Notes: generated from the letters alone by a model not told the origin. A DNA stretch of 30,084 nucleotides from a virus (IMGVR_UViG_3300034093_004676:1-30084), one strand, 5' to 3'. Shown: positions 1 to 8,205, counted from the first letter of the stretch. Program-made: numbers and translations.

Positions 1-236
1 GGTCTGGCTAGAGCTGTTGGAGCGATTGTTGGTCTTGCCATCATTTGAGGCATCATTGGCATCATTTGAGGCATCATTGGCATCATCTGAGGCATCATTG
101 ACATCATCTGAGGCATTGCATATTGAGCTTCTCTGATAAACTTTTTATGAAGAACTTCTGCTGCTTTAATTTTGCCAGCATTCTCTAATAATTCTATGTC
201 TTTACTTAATTGAGATAATTTTTGAAATTTATTCAT
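1..236 (-). CDS. Met/Pro/Gln-repeat protein, N-terminal part (cut by window edge)
   Basis: Unrecognised protein read leftward from an ATG at 236; 78 codons are visible before the window ends, so the C-terminus is missing. A Shine-Dalgarno-like AAAGGAT lies just upstream on the minus strand and supports the start. Residues 1-37 look like two short helices (LSQLSKDIELLENAGKIKAA, ending in FIREAQ). The same pattern occurs at the N-termini of the proteins at 14394 and 26208. Residues 41-68 are four copies of a seven-residue unit of the type MPQMMPM, followed by a Pro/Ala-rich stretch. It is transcribed divergently from the primase gene. The helical N-terminus plus low-complexity tail would suit a virion or scaffold-associated protein, but that is inference. 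No function is assigned. Confidence 0.75.
   Translation of the reverse strand, partial: MNKFQKLSQLSKDIELLENAGKIKAAEVLHKKFIREAQYAMPQMMSMMPQMMPMMPQMMPMMPQMMARPTIAPTALAR
33..116 (-). repeat. 21-bp in-frame tandem repeat, about four copies
   Basis: Four consecutive 21-bp units encode seven residues each (MPQMMSM, MPQMMPM, MPQMMPM, MPQMMAR). The copies differ mainly at third codon positions (CAG/CAA, CCT/CCA), so the repeat is maintained as coding sequence. It may expand or contract by slippage. Confidence 0.85.
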
Positions 237-278
237 TTATCTATCCTTTGGGGAAAACTACAATATTTTTCCTACAAA

Positions 279-306
279 TTGCTTTTCTTTCCTTTAATGA
301 TACAAT
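279..306 (+). promoter_or_regulatory. Candidate promoter of the primase operon, leaderless
   Basis: TTGCTT at 279-284, a 16-base spacer, then TACAAT at 301-306. Exactly six bases separate the -10 box from the primase ATG at 313, so transcription would begin at or next to the start codon. No Shine-Dalgarno sequence precedes the ATG. The same -10/6-base/ATG arrangement recurs at 10588, 15054 and 18154. Confidence 0.55.
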
Positions 307-312
307 TTACTG

Positions 313-1077
313 ATGAACAGCTTTGAATTGAACTACAATCAATTTCTACGCAACTACAATGAAAACAAAGTTGTTCAAGAATATTTTAAAACTAGAAATC
401 TTTCAAAAAAGATAATAGAAAACAATTTAGTAGCATTTTGCCCTTCATACTCCAGATACGAATTTTCATTACTAAAAGGCAGATTAATTGTTCCTATTAA
501 AGACGTTCATGGAAATTTTATTGCTCTTGCTGGTAGGCAAATCCCAGAATTAAAAGATCAAACTGTTCAAGCTTTTTGGGACCTTTACGGACATGAACCA
601 GCTAGGTGTGCTGACAAAATAAACAAATGGTCAAAAGGCAAATGGATAAACGAACCTTATCAAAAGAATAAAAATTTATTCTTTCTCGATATCGCTAAAA
701 CAATGGCACGTCAAAAGAATTATCTTATATTGACAGAAGGATATTTTGACGTTTATTCTTTCTATGACAATGGATTGGAAAATACTGTTGCCCTTTGCGG
801 AACTGCTATATCTGATCATCAAGTTGCCTTAGCATCCAGATACTGTGATAATCTTGTTGTTGTAATGGATGCCGATGATGCTGGAAAAATTGCATCTGAA
901 AAAGTAATTAATAAAATTGAAGAATTAGGCCTGAATGCTTTGAGATTATTTCTTCCTCTTGGTATGGATCCTGATGACTTTGCGCAAAAATTTGAAGTTT
1001 CATTCTTGGATGAAACTATTCAAAAAATGATTGAATCTGGTAAGAAAACTTTATATATTGGGGCTAATAATGGATAG
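313..1077 (+). CDS. dnaG: DnaG-type primase, catalytic (TOPRIM) core without zinc domain
   Basis: Synthesises RNA primers for phage DNA replication. The 254-residue protein carries the DnaG catalytic core. An N-terminal segment (about residues 45-80, with RLIVPIKD and ALAGRQ) is followed by the TOPRIM domain: EGYFDVYSF supplies the catalytic Glu (about residue 142), then VALCGTA, then MDADDAG with the metal-binding Asp residues, and DPDDF. Bacterial DnaG is near 600 residues. Here both the N-terminal CHC2 zinc-binding domain and a C-terminal helicase-binding domain are missing, so template recognition may depend on another protein. The start is supported by a promoter six bases upstream rather than by a ribosome-binding site. 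The 3' end overlaps recJ by eight bases, indicating a shared transcript. Confidence 0.88.
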   Translation: MNSFELNYNQFLRNYNENKVVQEYFKTRNLSKKIIENNLVAFCPSYSRYEFSLLKGRLIVPIKDVHGNFIALAGRQIPELKDQTVQAFWDLYGHEPARCADKINKWSKGKWINEPYQKNKNLFFLDIAKTMARQKNYLILTEGYFDVYSFYDNGLENTVALCGTAISDHQVALASRYCDNLVVVMDADDAGKIASEKVINKIEELGLNALRLFLPLGMDPDDFAQKFEVSFLDETIQKMIESGKKTLYIGANNG

Positions 1078-2863
1078 AATCGAAACAATTTGGAAAATGA
1101 GAGAATGTAGTATGCAAGATGTCAAAGAACTTGCATACGATTTAGAAATACCTATCCCAGTTGCTCAAGTTATGATGACTCGTGGAATTGATTCAATAGA
1201 TAAAGCTGAACAATTCTTAGACTTGAAAATTAATAAACTACATAATCCCATGTCTCTTCCTGATGCTGATATTGCAATTGAACGTATCAGTAAAGCTATT
1301 GACTCAGGAGAGAAAATATTTGTATGGGGAGATTATGACGTAGATGGAATTACTTCTACAGCTATTGTTGTTACTGCTCTCCAGAAAATGGGAGCAAATA
1401 TAGATTACAAAGTTCCTCATAGAATGGAAGATGGATATGACATCAAGATTCATTCAGTTGATCAAGCCTTAGCATCTGGAGCAACTCTACTGATGAGTGT
1501 TGACTGCGGAATTGTAGCGTTTGAAACTGGAGCATATGCAAAAGAAAAAAATCTTGACTTAATTATTACTGATCACCATCATCCTAGTGAAGATGGATCT
1601 TTGCCTGATGCAATGGCAGTTGTAAACCCAAACAGAGATGATCCTTTTTATCCAGGTGAACATTTCAAGTCCTATAAGAAAGATAATTTTGAGAGATATC
1701 CATTTGATTACTTGGCTGGTTGTGGAATTGCTTTTAAGCTAATGCTTGGCTTGGCTCGTTATCGTAAGCTTAATGTTTTTGAATATGTAGATGAACTTAT
1801 TGAATTTGCTGCATTGGGAACAGTAGCTGACGTTGCTCCAATGATTGATGAGAACAGAGTTATTGTAAATTATGGTTGTTCGATTCTTTCTAACAGCAAT
1901 AAGCCTGGTATCAAGGAGCTTCTACGTATTGCTGGTGTGAAAGAAGTTACTCCCACTACAATTGGATTTCAAATTGGTCCAAGAATCAATGCTATAGGTA
2001 GACTTGCTGATGCTGGTACTGCTTTATCCTTGATGCTGTCTAAAGATGACATTACAGCAGCTAATCTTGCCAAGCAGATGAACAATGCTAATACTAAGAG
2101 ACAAGAGCAGCAAGAGAAAGCAACTCAACAAGCAATAGATTTTGTTGAGAGAAATTTTGATTTAGAGAAAGAACATATATTGATTTTGGGTGAAGAAGAT
2201 TGGCACCCAGGATTGATTGGTCTTATTGCTGGTAAAATTGCAGAAATGTACAACAAGCCTACTTTGGTTTGTTCGTTTAAGAAAGATGGATATGCTAAAG
2301 GTTCTTGTCGTTCTACTCGTGATTTTAATATCTTGGATGCTCTCAAGTCAGAAGAAGCTTGGAAATTATTCAAGAAAAGAGCAGATGGCAGTACTGTTTG
2401 CGGGGGTCATGCTTTTGCTGCTGGTTTTGAACTTCCTATAAAGAATATTCCAGCAATGAGAGAAGCATTAAATAATTATGCTCAAGACAAATTAGGTGAA
2501 CCAAGCAGTGAGAAAATTATAGAAATTGATGCTCGTATGCCTTTTGGTGAACTAAACATCAAAACATATGCTCATTTGTCAAAGATATCTCCTTTTGGCA
2601 GTATGAATCACACTCCCATTTTTATATCAAAAAACTTGACAATTGTGGACGTAAAATCGTTGACTCAAGGTAAGCATGCAAAACTTAAATTATCCAATGG
2701 TGAAAAAACTTGGGTAGCTGCTAATGCTTGGAGGCGAGGATATATTTGCAATGAATACAAACCTGGTGACAAAGTAGACGTAGTTTATACTGTTGAAATT
2801 GATAACTGGTCTGGAAATAATAACTTAGTTATGATTCTTGAGGATATAAAAGCTTCCAGTTGA
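1070..2863 (+). CDS. recJ: RecJ-like single-stranded DNA exonuclease (DHH family)
   Basis: A 5'-3' single-stranded DNA exonuclease of the DHH phosphoesterase superfamily, probably serving recombination, repair or processing of replication intermediates. Counting from the ATG at 1070 (597 residues), the motifs appear in order: DYDVD (88-92), SVDCG (144-148), the signature DHHH (168-171) and NPNRDD (187-192). The C-terminal DHHA1-type motif GGHAFAAGFEL follows, then an OB-like segment with repeated beta strands to the end. Length matches cellular RecJ. An upstream TTG at 1031 would add 13 residues, but the ATG at 1070 is preceded by GGGG and makes a short overlap with the primase stop, so I prefer it. 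The gene ends with TGA, which shows that TGA is a normal stop codon here. Confidence 0.92.
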   Translation: MDRIETIWKMRECSMQDVKELAYDLEIPIPVAQVMMTRGIDSIDKAEQFLDLKINKLHNPMSLPDADIAIERISKAIDSGEKIFVWGDYDVDGITSTAIVVTALQKMGANIDYKVPHRMEDGYDIKIHSVDQALASGATLLMSVDCGIVAFETGAYAKEKNLDLIITDHHHPSEDGSLPDAMAVVNPNRDDPFYPGEHFKSYKKDNFERYPFDYLAGCGIAFKLMLGLARYRKLNVFEYVDELIEFAALGTVADVAPMIDENRVIVNYGCSILSNSNKPGIKELLRIAGVKEVTPTTIGFQIGPRINAIGRLADAGTALSLMLSKDDITAANLAKQMNNANTKRQEQQEKATQQAIDFVERNFDLEKEHILILGEEDWHPGLIGLIAGKIAEMYNKPTLVCSFKKDGYAKGSCRSTRDFNILDALKSEEAWKLFKKRADGSTVCGGHAFAAGFELPIKNIPAMREALNNYAQDKLGEPSSEKIIEIDARMPFGELNIKTYAHLSKISPFGSMNHTPIFISKNLTIVDVKSLTQGKHAKLKLSNGEKTWVAANAWRRGYICNEYKPGDKVDVVYTVEIDNWSGNNNLVMILEDIKASS

Positions 2864-2886
2864 TTTCTAATTTTTAAAAACATCAC

Positions 2887-2892
2887 TATAAT
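2887..2892 (+). promoter_or_regulatory. Consensus -10 box upstream of the zinc-finger sigma-like gene
   Basis: A perfect TATAAT at 2887-2892 is followed by a short leader containing the Shine-Dalgarno-like CGAGGGA (2904-2910) and the GTG start at 2917. No convincing -35 hexamer stands 16-18 bases upstream, so recognition may rely on the -10 box or on a phage sigma factor. Confidence 0.45.
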
Positions 2893-2916
2893 TGTAATAT
2901 CAACGAGGGATCTTAA

Positions 2917-3891
2917 GTGAACGAGGATATTACAAAACAAGCAAAGATAAGGACTCAAGAAAATTTAGAAAAGGCAATTCTAAAATACCAAGAAGCTTTA
3001 TTGACTGGAAACAAATGGCGGATAGATCGCAATTACAAAGAAGTATGTAAACTTTATCCGCCTTATTTACACATGCAAGAATGGTGGAATCAATACCATT
3101 ATTTGTATGATTCACAAGAAGACTTTGCATCAGATTATATAAAGATTTTCTGTAATGTCTTATCAAATTGGAAACCCCGCAATACGAGAAAAGTATCTCG
3201 TTATGGAGGAAGTGGGGAATTCAAAAACTATTTTATTGGAGCTTTACAGCACAATTATATCAACTTAGTAAAAGCTGATAATGCTGGTAAGAGAAATCCA
3301 TCACAAAAATGTCCAATTTGTGATAAGTGGGTGAACCCTCTTTCCACACATATTTTGTTACATCATCACCATATTCTTTGGGACCATTTAAGAAACACGG
3401 GTATAGTTTTAGAAGAGCTTGAAAGATGTAATTTTTGCAAGTCTCATAAAATGCCAAGATCTTATGAATGCTTAGAAGATTGTGAAGATAAAAAAGATGG
3501 ATGCTGCGAAAAATGTATGATAATTCAAAGAACAGCAATTATCAAAAAGCATATTTTATCAAAGCACTCATCTATGCTTTTTCAGAAATTCAATGAACTT
3601 TATCCAGACTATCAAACAGTTTCACCAAGAGCCTTAAGCGTATATATGTCGGAAGAAGATGATAGTGAAGATGTTTGTTATTACGATAGTTTAAAAGATG
3701 ATAATAAAGTAAATAATTTGCTAAGTTTATCTTTAAATGATGTTGAAAATAAAATTATTACTACTATTTTGAATGGTTCATCAAAACTCAAATATGACTC
3801 TAAAATGTATGGTTGTACAGCTTCAGAATTCAATAAAGCTGTAGAAAATATAAAGACGAAAATGTCTTTGATTGGAATTGAGGAAAATTAA
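2917..3891 (+). CDS. Sigma-factor-like protein with inserted zinc-finger motifs
   Basis: A 324-residue protein starting with GTG, chosen because GAGGGA lies seven bases upstream. Residues 66-130 resemble sigma-70 region 2: an acidic helix (SQEDFASDYIKIFCNVL), a segment of the type FKNYFIGALQHNYINLVKA, then a basic KRNPSQ. Residues 268-316 resemble a region 4 helix-turn-helix (LSLNDVENKIITTIL, then TASEFNKAVENIKTKM). Between them lies an insertion with several potential zinc sites: C132/C135/H145/H149, C171/C174/C185/C189 and C197/C200/H212/H217. Two of these have C2H2 spacing. I infer an RNA-polymerase-binding transcription factor with extra DNA- or protein-binding fingers. The sigma assignment rests on weak similarity and the two-ended architecture. 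An unrelated zinc-finger DNA-binding protein is the alternative. Confidence 0.5.
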   Translation: MNEDITKQAKIRTQENLEKAILKYQEALLTGNKWRIDRNYKEVCKLYPPYLHMQEWWNQYHYLYDSQEDFASDYIKIFCNVLSNWKPRNTRKVSRYGGSGEFKNYFIGALQHNYINLVKADNAGKRNPSQKCPICDKWVNPLSTHILLHHHHILWDHLRNTGIVLEELERCNFCKSHKMPRSYECLEDCEDKKDGCCEKCMIIQRTAIIKKHILSKHSSMLFQKFNELYPDYQTVSPRALSVYMSEEDDSEDVCYYDSLKDDNKVNNLLSLSLNDVENKIITTILNGSSKLKYDSKMYGCTASEFNKAVENIKTKMSLIGIEEN

Positions 3892-3893
3892 AA

Positions 3894-4280
3894 ATGGACA
3901 AGCTTGATGAACCTGTGAGCACTATTGCCACAAATGATAAGTCGAAGAATAAGACAAATGATCCAAGGATTTTAAAAGCAAGAGGTGGAGATCCAAATGC
4001 AGAAGATCCAACAAGAAGACCTACAGATCCAGTAGGCTTGAGTCGTAGTATTTTGCATGTTTTGAAAGACCATGAATATGTTAGAGTATTATCTGTCGGA
4101 CCTACTGCTATGAGTTCAGTTATGACAGCGTTTAGACTAGCTTCAAGAGAAATTGAAAGTCTCACAAATGGATCTGTTCTTATTTGCCGTCAATCAGAAT
4201 ACAATGCTGAAGTGGCTGGCAAGAAGACTAAAGGAATTTCAACACGTATTTTTGCGATTGATATCAAGTTTGCATTGTAA
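3894..4280 (+). CDS. SpoVS/Alba-like nucleic-acid-binding protein
   Basis: A 128-residue protein with a charged, probably disordered N-terminus (residues 1-45) and a C-terminal domain resembling SpoVS and the wider Alba fold. VRVLSVGPTAMSSVMTAFRLA corresponds to the SpoVS/Alba strand-helix element normally written as IxAxGxxAxxxAVxAxxxA. It is followed by SVLICRQ and a last strand of the type ISTRIFAIDI, as in Alba chromatin proteins. Alba proteins bind DNA or RNA, and SpoVS regulates sporulation in Bacillus. Here it could coat phage nucleic acid or modulate transcription. It starts two bases after the sigma-like gene stops, so the two are co-transcribed, which favours a regulatory or nucleoid role. 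The fold is fairly convincing, the role is inferred. Confidence 0.6.
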   Translation: MDKLDEPVSTIATNDKSKNKTNDPRILKARGGDPNAEDPTRRPTDPVGLSRSILHVLKDHEYVRVLSVGPTAMSSVMTAFRLASREIESLTNGSVLICRQSEYNAEVAGKKTKGISTRIFAIDIKFAL

Positions 4281-4282
4281 AA

Positions 4283-4726
4283 ATGAGAAAAAATAGCTGG
4301 TTGGAGCAAAAAAGACAATTTTTATCAGACTACTTTGCTAAGAAAAACAACGGAATTATTAACATTTCTGTTGAGGAATTTGTTTCGCCAAAAGAGAATA
4401 ATATAGTCAGCAAATATCACTCCTGGACAAATCTTATTGAAGAGTCCAGGAACTTAAATCCAGCCATTGTTCTGTCATCATTAGATATACATCCATCTGG
4501 TTTTAGGGCAGATAATCCACAAGCTCAATTGGTTTTAGACACAGCTTTTCTAAAGAAAGTTGATGAAATTATTGATTCGCTTGATGAAAAAGACTTAGAT
4601 AAATCTGTAGTTCAAGAAAGATTGTTAGATTATATTATTGCGAACAGATTATATAAAAAGAGGCTAGAAGAACTAATCAAAAAGCTTAAAAATTTGGACC
4701 CGTTCGAGTTGCAGAATTACAATTAA
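4283..4726 (+). CDS. Hypothetical protein, 147 residues, helical
   Basis: Not recognised. It is co-directional with the SpoVS/Alba-like gene, two bases downstream of that gene's stop, and has no clear Shine-Dalgarno, so translational coupling is likely. The protein is rich in Lys, Glu, Leu and Ile. Its C-terminal 60 residues (DEIIDSLDEKDLDKSVVQER and on) look like an amphipathic helical or coiled-coil region. There is no signal peptide, membrane segment or cysteine motif. It is the last gene before the hairpin at 4754 and the nrd genes. Confidence 0.7.
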   Translation: MRKNSWLEQKRQFLSDYFAKKNNGIINISVEEFVSPKENNIVSKYHSWTNLIEESRNLNPAIVLSSLDIHPSGFRADNPQAQLVLDTAFLKKVDEIIDSLDEKDLDKSVVQERLLDYIIANRLYKKRLEELIKKLKNLDPFELQNYN

Positions 4727-4753
4727 TACCTCATACTAATTAAAGGAAGGGAT

Positions 4754-4789
4754 AAAAAATATCTGATTGATTTCTTTCAGATATTTTTT
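4754..4789 (+). terminator. Perfect 13-bp hairpin before nrdB: terminator or translation-shaping element
   Basis: AAAAAATATCTGA (4754-4766) is exactly complementary to 4777-4789, with a 10-base loop. The right arm ends in a run of six T, as in an intrinsic terminator for the upstream operon. A strong Shine-Dalgarno AAAGGAAGGG lies just 5' of the hairpin (4742-4751) and nrdB starts 3' of it (4802). Folding would leave about 15 bases between Shine-Dalgarno and ATG. The loop and right arm also contain TTGATT-16-TATTGT, a possible promoter ending seven bases before the ATG. Confidence 0.7.
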
Positions 4790-4801
4790 ATTGTCAAAAA
4801 T

Positions 4802-5758
4802 ATGGAAAAAATACTTCAAGAGAATAAAAATCGTTTCGTTTTATTCCCAATTGAACATCACGACATTTGGGATTATTACAAGAAAGCACAGCAGGTCTTC
4901 TGGACTGCTGAAGAAATTGATTTAGCACAAGACCACACTGATTGGGAAAAGCTAAATGAAGGAGAACAGCATTTTGTCAAGCACGTTTTGGCATTCTTTG
5001 CTGCATCTGATGGTATTGTTAATGAAAATTTAGCAGAGAATTTTGTTGCTGAAGTACAGTATACAGAAGCTAAATTTTTCTATGGTTTCCAAATTATGAT
5101 GGAGAATATCCACTCCGAGACATACTCCCTTCTTATTGACACATACATCAAAGATAAAGAAGAGCAAAATCATCTTTTCAACGCAATTGATACTGTTCCT
5201 GCCGTGCAAAAGAAAGCAGAATGGGCTCTCAAGTGGATTGGATCTGAATCTTTTGTAGAGCGTCTTATCGCTTTTGCTGCTGTTGAGGGAATTTTCTTTT
5301 CTGGATCTTTCTGTTCAATTTTCTGGCTCAAGAAGCGTGGTTTGATGCCTGGTCTTTCATTCTCGAACGAATTGATTTCTCGTGATGAAGGATTGCATAC
5401 AGATTTCGCAGTTCATCTATACAAGAACCATATCGAGAATAAGCTTTCCCGTGAACGTATCCTTGAGATTATTGATTCTGCTCTTGTGATTGAGAAAGAA
5501 TTTATTACTGAAGCATTGCCAGTATCTTTGATTGGTATGAATTCTGAATTGATGAAACAGTATTTAGAGTATGTTTCTGATCGTCTGTTGATGGATTTGG
5601 GCGTAGGAAAAGTCTATAATACAGATAATCCTTTTGACTTTATGGCTAATATTGCTTTGCAGAACAAGACCAACTTCTTTGAGAAGCGTGTTGCTGACTA
5701 TGTAAAGAGTGGGGTTGGTGAAGTTCAAGAGCAAATTTCATTTGATGAGGACTTTTAG
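4802..5758 (+). CDS. nrdB: Ribonucleoside-diphosphate reductase small subunit (R2), eukaryote-like
   Basis: Radical-generating subunit of class I ribonucleotide reductase, partner of the NrdA encoded immediately downstream. The diiron ligands are all present: D40 (EEIDLAQD), E101 and H104 (ENIHSETY), E162 (AAVEGIFF), E196 and H199 (RDEGLH). The radical tyrosine is Y108. Several stretches read almost like animal or fungal R2, for example [31 protein letters not shown] and [13 protein letters not shown], and differ from E. coli NrdB. The C-terminus is acidic and aromatic ([10 protein letters not shown]), as in R2 tails that dock into R1. At 318 residues it lacks the N-terminal extension of eukaryotic R2. 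The start matches the family N-terminus (NRFVLFPI). Initiation is unusual because a hairpin separates the only good Shine-Dalgarno from the ATG. Confidence 0.96.
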   Translation: MEKILQENKNRFVLFPIEHHDIWDYYKKAQQVFWTAEEIDLAQDHTDWEKLNEGEQHFVKHVLAFFAASDGIVNENLAENFVAEVQYTEAKFFYGFQIMMENIHSETYSLLIDTYIKDKEEQNHLFNAIDTVPAVQKKAEWALKWIGSESFVERLIAFAAVEGIFFSGSFCSIFWLKKRGLMPGLSFSNELISRDEGLHTDFAVHLYKNHIENKLSRERILEIIDSALVIEKEFITEALPVSLIGMNSELMKQYLEYVSDRLLMDLGVGKVYNTDNPFDFMANIALQNKTNFFEKRVADYVKSGVGEVQEQISFDEDF

Positions 5759-5760
5759 TC

Positions 5761-8205
5761 ATGGATATTATCAAGCGTAATGGTGGAAGAGAACCACTAA
5801 AATTAGAAAAGATTTCCTCACGTATCAAGAAGCTTACATATGGCTTAAATGAACGTGTTGATCCAGACATTGTAAGCACAAAAGTTGTATCTGGACTTTA
5901 TGATGGTGTTTCTAGCACTGAGCTTGATCAGCTTAGTTCTGAGACTGCTGCATCTATGGTCACTGTTCATCCTGACTTTGGTAAATTGGCTGCTCGTATT
6001 GCCATCACTGCTCTATACAAAAATGTTGAAAAAGATTTTTCTGTAATTGCAAAGAAGCTTTACGAATACATTAATCCTAAGACTGGTGAAAAGGCTGGAA
6101 TGATATCTGATGAAGTTTATGATGTCATTGTTAAGCATTCACGAGAACTTGATGGAATGATCGTTCATGATAGAGACTTCAATTTTGATTATTTTGGATT
6201 TATGACTTTACGTAAATCTTATCTACTCAAAATTGATGGTGAGGCAGCTGAAACACCTCAACATCTTTATATGCGTGTTGCCGTTGGTATTTGGCGTGAA
6301 AATTTAGAGATGGTTCAGAAGACTTACGATATGCTTTCTCAAGGTCTTTTTACTCACGCTACTCCAACTCTTTTTAACGCTTCAACTAATCGTCCTCAAT
6401 TATCATCTTGTTTCTTGCTTGATATTGATGATGACAGTATTCCAGGCATCTACAAGACACTTTCAGATTGTGCTTTGATTTCTCAATCTGCTGGTGGAAT
6501 TGGTATCAACATTCACAAGATTCGTGCTAAGGGTAGTTATATCAAGGGTACTAATGGATATTCTAATGGAATTATCCCAATGCTCAAGGTGTTCAATGAA
6601 ACTGCACGTTATGTTGATCAGGGTGGTGGAAAGCGTAAGGGTTCAATTGCTGTTTATCTTGAGCCTTGGCACGGTGATATCTTTGACTTTCTTGAACTTC
6701 GTAAGAACCAAGGTAAGGAAGAATTACGTGCTAGAGACTTGTTCTTAGCTATGTGGATTCCTGACTTGTTTATGAAGCGTGTTGAGGCTGATGGTAATTG
6801 GTCTTTATTCTCTCCTGACCAAGTTCCAGGCTTGATTGATGCTTATGATTCTCCGGACAAGAAATCTTTTACTGAACTTTTTGAGAAGTATGAGTCTGAA
6901 GGTAAAGCTCTCAAAACAATTAAGGCTCGTGAATTGTGGGAAAAAATTCTTGATTCACAGGTTGAGACCGGCACTCCTTATATGCTTTATAAGGATGCGT
7001 GTAATTACAAGAGCAATCAGAAGAATCTTGGAACAATCAAATCTTCAAACCTCTGTACAGAAATTTTGGAATATACAGATAAAGATGAGATTGCTGTATG
7101 TAATCTTGCTTCTGTTGCATTGCCAAAGTATGTAATGATTCCATCTGGTAAAGTTCGTGAGAAGGATAAGAAATTACGCAAGTATGACTTCAAATTCTTA
7201 TATGAAGTTGTTTACCAAGCAACAGTTAATTTGAATCAAGTTATTGATGTAAATTTCTACCCAACTCCTGAAACAAAGAACTCAAATAACAAGCATCGTC
7301 CAATTGGTTTAGGTGTTCAAGGTTTGGCTGATACCTTTGTTATGATGGGTTTACCTTTCGAATCAGATGAAGCAAAAAAATTGAACAAAGATATCTTTGA
7401 AACAATTTATTTTGCTGCTCTTACTGCGTCTAAGGACTTGGCTAAGCAATATGGCTCTTATGCGTCTTTTGAAGGATCTCCAGCATCTCAAGGTTTACTA
7501 CAATATGACCTCTGGGGACTTACTGAAAATGATCTTTCCGGTATGTGGGATTTTTCAACGCTCAAAGAAGAAATCAAGCAATTTGGTTTGAGAAATTCAC
7601 TTCTTGTTGCTCCAATGCCTACAGCTTCAACAGCTCAAATTCTTGGAAATAATGAATGTTTTGAGCCTTTCACTACCAATCTCTATAAGCGTAATACTTT
7701 GAGTGGTGAATATGCTGTTATCAATAAGCATTTAGTAGAAGATCTTGTAAATTTGGGTATCTGGAGTGACAATGTTAGATTGAAGCTATTCAATGAGAAT
7801 GGATCAGTACAAAACATTCCTGAAATTCCAACTGACATCAAGGAAGTTTACAAGACAGTTTGGGAGATGAAGGGAAAGTCTATTCTTGAAATGGCTCGTG
7901 ATCGTTCATTTTTTATTGATCAATCACAATCATTGAATATGTTTATGGCTGAACCAACTGCAAGTAAATTGTCTTCTGCTCATATGTATGGTTGGAAATT
8001 AGGTCTTAAAACAGGTATGTATTACTTACGTGTCAAGCCTAAAGCACAAGCATTAAAGGGCCTTGGAATTGATCTTTCAAGTGCATCAATTCAAGAAGTA
8101 GAAAAACCTAAAGAAATGGAGCAAATGAAGGATTTTGATCCTAGTGAATTTACAGCAAAGGTATGTTCTCTAGACAATCCAGATTGCGAAAGCTGCGGAG
8201 CATAA
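5761..8205 (+). CDS. nrdA: Ribonucleoside-diphosphate reductase large subunit (R1), eukaryote-like
   Basis: Catalytic subunit reducing ribonucleoside diphosphates to deoxyribonucleotides. The N-terminus is an ATP-cone (IIKRNGGREPLKLEKI and about 90 residues), so allosteric dATP control is probably retained. Active-site cysteines are at C217 (RPQLSSCFL), C432 (SNLCTEI, the thiyl radical position) and C447 (AVCNLAS). The radical-transfer YYLR is near the end (GLKTGMYYLRVKP), and the redox tail CSLDNPDCESCGA closely matches the eukaryotic R1 tail. Long segments resemble human R1 rather than E. coli NrdA (KRNGG, SAGGIGI, RARDLFLAMWIPDLFMKRVE, PTASTAQILGNNE). The 814-residue length is full. It starts two bases after the nrdB stop with GAGGA upstream, so the pair is one operon, closed by the terminator at 8204. 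Confidence 0.97.
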   Translation: MDIIKRNGGREPLKLEKISSRIKKLTYGLNERVDPDIVSTKVVSGLYDGVSSTELDQLSSETAASMVTVHPDFGKLAARIAITALYKNVEKDFSVIAKKLYEYINPKTGEKAGMISDEVYDVIVKHSRELDGMIVHDRDFNFDYFGFMTLRKSYLLKIDGEAAETPQHLYMRVAVGIWRENLEMVQKTYDMLSQGLFTHATPTLFNASTNRPQLSSCFLLDIDDDSIPGIYKTLSDCALISQSAGGIGINIHKIRAKGSYIKGTNGYSNGIIPMLKVFNETARYVDQGGGKRKGSIAVYLEPWHGDIFDFLELRKNQGKEELRARDLFLAMWIPDLFMKRVEADGNWSLFSPDQVPGLIDAYDSPDKKSFTELFEKYESEGKALKTIKARELWEKILDSQVETGTPYMLYKDACNYKSNQKNLGTIKSSNLCTEILEYTDKDEIAVCNLASVALPKYVMIPSGKVREKDKKLRKYDFKFLYEVVYQATVNLNQVIDVNFYPTPETKNSNNKHRPIGLGVQGLADTFVMMGLPFESDEAKKLNKDIFETIYFAALTASKDLAKQYGSYASFEGSPASQGLLQYDLWGLTENDLSGMWDFSTLKEEIKQFGLRNSLLVAPMPTASTAQILGNNECFEPFTTNLYKRNTLSGEYAVINKHLVEDLVNLGIWSDNVRLKLFNENGSVQNIPEIPTDIKEVYKTVWEMKGKSILEMARDRSFFIDQSQSLNMFMAEPTASKLSSAHMYGWKLGLKTGMYYLRVKPKAQALKGLGIDLSSASIQEVEKPKEMEQMKDFDPSEFTAKVCSLDNPDCESCGA

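Noticed and set aside
33-116. Short direct repeats that could suggest a CRISPR-like or iteron array
   Set aside because: The 21-bp period is in frame and codes for a Met/Pro/Gln repeat; there are no unique spacers.
1031-1069. TTG at 1031 as the recJ start
   Set aside because: It adds 13 residues unlike RecJ. The ATG at 1070 has a GGGG element upstream and a compact overlap with the primase stop.
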